Assembly (NCBI RefSeq): GCF_030272615.1
Contig: NC_081413.1
Span: 448,920,538 to 448,984,537 of the forward strand
Direction: 5' to 3'
Length of the DNA: 64,000 nucleotides
From: Cryptomeria japonica
Lineage: Eukaryota > Streptophyta > Pinopsida > Cupressales > Cupressaceae
The first letter of the stretch is position 1, and every line of letters starts with the position of its first letter. This document shows, in pieces, positions 59,051 to 64,000 of the stretch. Both the position numbers and the translations under genes were made by a program. Under the pieces are notes generated by a model, which searched no databases, was not told the origin of the DNA, and saw nothing but the letters and a program-made list of their open reading frames with translations.

Positions 59051-60440
59051 GTTCTCAATTAGGCAATCTTGACATGGAATTTGACAATCTTAAACAATGG
59101 GTGGGCCAAGAACACTTGAATAGTGTGGCAATATCCTTGATTGAAGGGTTAAATAGATTGGTTCAAAGTGAAAAGTTAGATTTGGAAGTGCTACATGGCA
59201 TTGATCATATTGTTGATACTACTATTATGCCTATCAAAAAGATTTTTGAAGCTCTTGGTTATTCTCATCCTACTATTCAAGTTGAGAATTACTCTTCCAT
59301 CACAATTCTATATGTCGAATTCCAATCCATCCATCAAAACCACTATCAATAATCTAGCTCAAAGTGTTTTATCCTTGCAACAACAATTGGCTTCTTTAAG
59401 TCAATACAAGTTCAATGTTCCCACTTATGATGTACCAATCCCATTGTCCAATGAGATTTTATGTGTGGCTTCTCCTTAGAATGTGTATATCCCTCAATTA
59501 GAGATACAATGGAAAAGGTGTCCCCTTAACTCATGTGAAGACATTCAAACCTTGTGTAGTGATTTCCCTCATGATCAAAGACTCATGGAAAATTTATTTA
59601 CTCAAACCTTTAGAGCTAAATATTTTCAATGGTATTTTTCTTTGCTTCCTTATTCCATCACTTCTTTTCAATACTTGGCTAATGCTTTCATTTAACAATT
59701 GGCTAATTCTTTCATTCACAAATTTCTTATACTATACTTGATCATGATGTTCAAAGAATTTTTATTACTAATTTGCAAAAGGATATTAGAGATAAGCTTC
59801 TATTTTCTAAATTTACCTCTTTCACATAATTGTGTCCAGTGCTTCATAACTATTAGTTTTAAGTGAGATAATTTGAATCATCTCCTTCAAGGGATCTAGT
59901 TGATAAGAATGAGAGCGCTCAATAATCATTTCCAAAATTCAATAAACACAACAAAGGTTTCATCAAGATAAATGATAACTCTTCCAACAATATCAACACA
60001 CAAGTGATAGCTATAGCATGAAGTGTAGCCCCTTTATCCAAATACTTTAGAAAAGAATTAATTCCTCTTTATAATTTTGTGCATAGTATATTAATGTTGG
60101 GGTAGATTAATGTTAATGTGTTGAAACTTCTTCCCATGAAGCCTATAGATACCTCTAATCCTCTAACACCTTCCTATGATCATAAAGCCTTTTGCCAATA
60201 CCATTGTCAAGCAAGTTATGATACTATATGTGTTATAAGTTGAGGTGTAAGATTTTGGACCTTATTGATAATGATATTATATCTATGGATGATTTGAATG
60301 ATAAAGGAAACAAATTTGTAGCACCTCTTAATCAAAACCTCCAAATCTTCATCAATTTTTCAGCTTCTCACTCTACCAATGTGTTGAGTCTAAACCAATT
60401 GTATTATTTCCCATTGAATTTGGTATAGAGTCCAATAATG
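59051..60440 (+). pseudogene. G3 gag, main part
   Basis: Readable phrases on the plus strand: FDNLKQWVGQEHLNSVAISL, LMENLFTQTFRAKYFQWYFS and SFQYLANAFI (capsid core; Ala-Lys-Tyr-x-x-Trp replaces the usual Ala-x-x-Trp), then KLRCKILDLIDNDIISMDDL (end of gag). Stops and frame changes are frequent. This is a Gypsy gag comparable to G1. Confidence 0.7.
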
Positions 60441-60900
60441 TTATGAAACTCATTGAAAAACCTAAACCTAAACTAGAATTGTGCATTACCTTTGATCCTA
60501 GAGATACTATTGTTGCAAACAATGGACCATTATACATTACTGCAAATATTAAAGACAAACTCCCATGACGGGTGCTCATTGATCTCATTTGTATGGTGAA
60601 TATTATTAAAGAAGGATATATTTTTACTCAACAATTGTATCAAGTTCCACATGATAAATCTGATGTTATGATCAACAAGTATGATGATTTATCTTTCCCT
60701 AAAATTGATTTTATTATTCTTCCTGTTGAGGTTGGTACAAAGTGCTTAGATGTTACCTTTTCTATTATTTCTACATTGAACCAATTTTATGTGAATTTGG
60801 GACATCCTTCTCTTCCATGAAATCTATTCCTTCTACAATCTATAAGTGTTTGAAGTTCCCTCTAAATGGGAATAAATTATCATGATTAATTACAGCCTTT
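60441..60900 (+). pseudogene. G3 protease relic
   Basis: The frame 60572-60820 reads MLIDLICMVNIIKEGYIFTQ, in the place of the Gypsy protease active-site loop (Asp-x-Gly-Cys/Ala). Here Asp-Leu-Ile-Cys has lost the Gly. It is followed by LPVEVGTKCLDVTFSII. No RT follows; the element decays after about 60900. Confidence 0.6.
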
Positions 60901-61806
60901 ACTAACCCATAGTGAAGCATGAAAATTTCATCTAAGATTACTTTTGGCTGAAACAACTTGAACCTTTAAAGACTTGAAATGATATTCATTTTACATCTGA
61001 TCAAAAATGGAAAACTAATATGATATTGGCCTTAAGTAAACCTAGATACCCTTGTCCCAGACTTTGACTTCTTCCTACTCCTTCTATTCCTCCTCTATAT
61101 GTTGTGTTCCTACCTCCCACATGTCTCATAAAGGAAAAAACATAGCATCTGGTATCTCTCAATCTAGTGAGGATCCTCCCATTTGATTCCTCATGTAAGA
61201 GATAAAGAGAAGCCCATGTTGATTGATCCTCAACCTTCACACTTGTCTCAAGTAAAACTAAAACAAATTGTTGTGTGAGAGAACATCAACAAAGACACCA
61301 TGCCAACAATTGTGAACTTGCTTCCCAAACCATTTCCTCCTCAAAGATAGTAAATATTAAATTAGTCTTATTTGTCCAACCTTTTCCTATCCCTAGGGAC
61401 AAAGCAGAAATCTAACCTCAACTCACAACTTAGTTAAAAAGGCTGACTTGTTTTCTTAAATAAAAACTTTACTAAGTGTTGTGAATTTCTCTCATCGGTA
61501 ATCATATTGGGATTTGAAGTAGGTTCAAAACTCAATTAATAATTTGATCTATGTGAAATATGTCTAAGTGTTGGACATTTGATTGGCAAACCTATCAAGA
61601 ACTAGACATGAAATCATAACTTAGCCAAATTGGCTAAGTGTTGAATAATTCAAAATACTTCAACACTTAGTGACATAAAAGAGCTGCCATTTGACATCAA
61701 TGATAATACTTAACAAACTCTAAAACTAATAAAATTAATTTTGAATATCAATCAAACATCATCTTTGAAATTAAAGAAATACCTTGAACAGTCGCCACCC
61801 TAGACT
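60901..61806. other. Decayed G3 tail and gene-free DNA
   Basis: 60901-61400 is Pro/Ser-rich linker-like sequence without a stable frame. 61430-61800 is AT-rich and carries two inverted repeats (61620-61638 and 61635-61670). I see no gene. Confidence 0.5.
61620..61670. repeat. Overlapping inverted repeats
   Basis: CTTAGCCAAATTGGCTAAG (61620-61638) is a perfect palindrome around one base. TAAGTGTTGAA (61635-61645) and TTCAACACTTA (61660-61670) are 11-bp arms. A related phrase, CTAAGTGTTG, recurs at about 61474 and 61564. It may mark a small hairpin-ended element. Confidence 0.6.
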
Positions 61807-62332
61807 AGAAGTCATCCCTTATGCTAATTATATTGGATACAAATACAATGTTCGAAGAAGATTCAGAGAGAATTACAGGTTGAGAAAACTTGTGGACAAA
61901 TTACATTGTGAATTGGGATAAATTAGGAGATGTTAATTAGGCAGTTATGTGGGGAAACCAAGGAAACACTAAGCTTATGAATTTAAACATTTGTGGAAGT
62001 GAAGGAGGGAATACCTCTGAAGAGGAAGACACCCTGAGTAACATGAGGAATATACCCATCTTTGAGAAGGACACTAAATATTTCATGCAGCATGTTTTCT
62101 TAATTAAGTCCTTATGGAAAAGTAAGAATGAAACATGCGACAACACCAAAGTATTTGATTTTGTTAGCTCCCCCAAAAAGGAACAATTAAAATGGTATCA
62201 TAGGTCATACCCTTGGAATGATGAGGAATGGAACAAAGTTTGGAGATGATATATGGAGAATTTTGATAGTCTAGAACTATCCATAGAAGGAGTAACTAAG
62301 CTACAAAAACTATCCTAGTCGGAGGATGAATC
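61807..62332 (+). pseudogene. Unidentified coding relic
   Basis: Two coding-like pieces on the plus strand: about 61815-61915 reads NYIGYKYNVRRRFRENYRLR, and 61947-62249 (100 codons) reads LWKSKNETCDNTKVFDFVSS and WYHRSYPWNDEEWNKVWR, then continues to LSIEGVTKLQKLS after a stop. The charged, Trp-rich composition and length suggest a real gene or element fragment, cut by CopC-2 at 62333. I do not recognise a family. Confidence 0.4.
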
Positions 62333-63740
62333 TGTTGGCATATGATGAACCGGTATGATGATAATGTATGTTGTCATTGATGTAAATAACTGCAGGAGAG
62401 CCCATATGAAGATTCGAAGAAGTTATTATTGATGTTCAAGTAGGAGAACTCGTATGAAGGGATGAAGTGGACCGGTTTCAGGGTTTCACTAAGTGTGACT
62501 ACCAGTTGGTAGTCTCAGCTCTAAGGTTTACGGTTTGGTAATCTAGCTTGTGTGATGCAACCAGTGACATTCTAGGATGAGTTAGGTAAGAGATAAGGAT
62601 GAGATTGAGATGCCACATCATTTTTGTGTACGTTAAGGATTTCTTTAAGGATCTTGCATGTGAAGATCGATCGCATTAAATTTATACCTTAGGAATGAAC
62701 ATTCTTCTTAGCGGTAAGTGAAGAGAGCATGATGGATTACTGATTTCCATATGCGGTGAAGAATGGATGATGCAGAATGACTTGTGATCTATTTGAGATT
62801 GTTTTATTATGTGCAAAGTGTTTGAACGGTCAAGATTGGACCGCTTGTAATTGTAAACCTAAAATGTTTAGGGTTTAGGGTTTATGCTACCGACCTAATT
62901 GTTGTCTATAAGGTCGATGATGTTTCTTGTTTTTTGTGTTGGAAAATGTTGTGTTTGTATCCGAGTGATGAGATAATTGCCTAACCAATTAGTGGAAAAG
63001 TGCAGAGTGTGATTGTAGAGTAGAGGAGCTGAAAAGGATCTGCCTTAGCATGTAGTGTTGTTATTAGATTAGAGCTTTACCTATTGTCTTCTAACCATTT
63101 CAACAATAGGATCCCTCTATCGGGTAGCTTTAACAGGCTTATTACAAATCCTCTAACTAGGTGACTCAAGATCATTGAGTTCTTCAAATCCTGTAGTGAG
63201 GAAACCTTTAACAGGGTATATAGCCATCCCTTAACCGGGTGATATTTAATAGGATCACTTCCTAACAAAACCTTATTGTAAAGTCTTTAATCGAATTAGG
63301 CTCCTAATAGAGCGAGCTTCAAAATAGTTCAAAAATAAGCTTGTGGGTATTCATCCCCACCGTGGTTTTTCCCATTTGGGTTTTCACATGAAAAATTTGT
63401 GTCATGAGTTGTGCATTTTTCATGTGATGATTGAGCAGTCTTTGTTTAGGTGAATATGCATGCAAAGCTAATGGTTATGGTATTACTGATACAACACATG
63501 CATGAGTATATTGGTGAGGTAGTTATCAAGTGTTGAATGTTATTTGAAGTATTCAGTTTTATCAGTTTAGTTGCCTGAAGTCTTACTGTGTTTAACCAGT
63601 ATTGTCATGGTTAAGTTCAATGATGAAGACAACTAGTTAGCAATCTTTTAACTTGATAAGTTGTTGAGAAGTTTTTGTATGTACTGATTCACCCCCCCCC
63701 AGTACCAATTAGGGTATTTGTTGTTTATCATTATTCATCA
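62333..63740 (+). repeat. CopC-2 5' LTR (1408 bp)
   Basis: Runs TGTTGGCATATGATG...TTATTCATCA, matching the reverse complement of 44286-45753. It has a poly-C run (CACCCCCCCCCCAG near 63690) where CopC-1 has a poly-G run on the plus strand. Confidence 0.92.
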
Positions 63741-63742
63741 AT

Positions 63743-63754
63743 TGGTATCAGAGA
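63743..63754 (+). promoter_or_regulatory. CopC-2 primer-binding site
   Basis: TGGTATCAGAGA, one mismatch from the initiator-tRNA site, two bases after the LTR. Confidence 0.9.
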
Positions 63755-63811
63755 AACTCCAGGTCCTCGGTGATATAAGCTTAACTGCTTGAGGTAAAAG
63801 ATCCTACTTTA

Positions 63812-64000
63812 ATGATGAAGAGGGAAGGTCCTAAGGTGAATAGAAATAACTTCAAAATATGGAAGTAAAGAATGAAGATTTATATCAAGAGTTTGGGTGC
63901 TCAAAACTGGAGCTATGTTGAGAATGTCTATGTTATCCCCACTGGGACTCTAACCGATGATCAGAAAAGAGAGATTCAAGAAAATGGACAAGTCATGGAA
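63812..64000 (+). pseudogene. CopC-2 gag, start only
   Basis: From ATG 63812 (MMKREGPKVNRNNFKIWK), then an in-frame TAA, then RMKIYIKSLGAQNWSYVENV and TGTLTDDQKREIQENGQVME up to the window end. It matches the CopC-1 gag start. The stop suggests this copy is also defective. Confidence 0.88.

Larger units (their letters stand above)
62333..64000 (+). mobile_element. CopC-2, Copia retrotransposon, 5' part
   Basis: LTR 62333-63740, PBS, and the start of gag before the window ends. Same family as CopC-1 in the opposite orientation: the LTR ends TGTTGGCATA...ATTCATCA are identical in kind, and gag begins with the same motifs. Confidence 0.92.

Noticed and set aside
1-64000. tRNA, rRNA, CRISPR array or organelle DNA insert
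   Set aside because: None recognised. The direct repeats seen are LTRs or minisatellites without regular spacers.

Overview
This 64 kb window looks like intergenic DNA from a large plant genome, probably a gymnosperm. Three things suggest that: wall-to-wall nested LTR retrotransposons, LTRs of 1 to 3 kb, and pol/gag variants that I associate with conifer repeats. The lineage is inferred from memory of such elements and cannot be proved here. I see no intact host gene, no rRNA or tRNA gene, and no CRISPR array. Almost every real reading frame belongs to a retrotransposon and carries in-frame stops or frameshifts.

Layout, left to right. (1) CopA-1, 1-15614, plus strand: a Copia-type element with gag but no pol. 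Its 5' LTR is cut by the window edge and is itself split by TG1 (262-9569), a gag-only element with 3.1 kb terminal repeats. (2) 15615-16640: AT-rich filler with one GC-rich repetitive patch. (3) G1, a minus-strand Gypsy fragment: protease and gag at 16640-19885, and a leader full of 21-bp tandem repeats. The leader is interrupted by G2 and resumes at 36129-36983, next to a primer-binding site and an LTR (about 36984-38010). (4) G2, 22371-36128: a near-complete minus-strand Gypsy element with two 1038-bp LTRs, gag, protease, an extra RNase H placed before the reverse transcriptase, RT, RNase H, integrase, a plus-strand antisense ORF and a third minus-strand ORF. (5) Element D, an unidentified minus-strand ORF, cut in two (46811-45754 and 38538-38014) by CopC-1, a complete Copia element at 38539-45753 with 5-bp target duplications. 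(6) 46880-48252: degenerate GGGGTTCC-type repeats ending at a primer-binding-site remnant. (7) G3, a plus-strand Gypsy gag-protease relic (50144-50690, continuing 59046 to about 60900), split by CopA-2 (50691-59045, perfect TACTA duplications). (8) 61807-62332: an unidentified coding relic. (9) CopC-2, starting at 62333 and running off the window end.

How the parts relate. CopA-1 and CopA-2 lack polymerase, but share the LTR start TGTTGG, the PBS (TGGTATCAGAGC) and the purine tract (AAAGGGGGAGAT) with the pol-bearing CopC family, so CopC-like enzymes are the plausible source of their mobility. The nesting order gives relative ages: TG1 is younger than CopA-1, G2 younger than G1, CopC-1 younger than D, and CopA-2 younger than G3. 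The points most worth a second look are G2's domain order and its head-to-head ORF pair, the polymerase-less but doubly represented CopA family with a conserved hairpin before the purine tract, and the 21-bp arrays that create long spurious ORFs.
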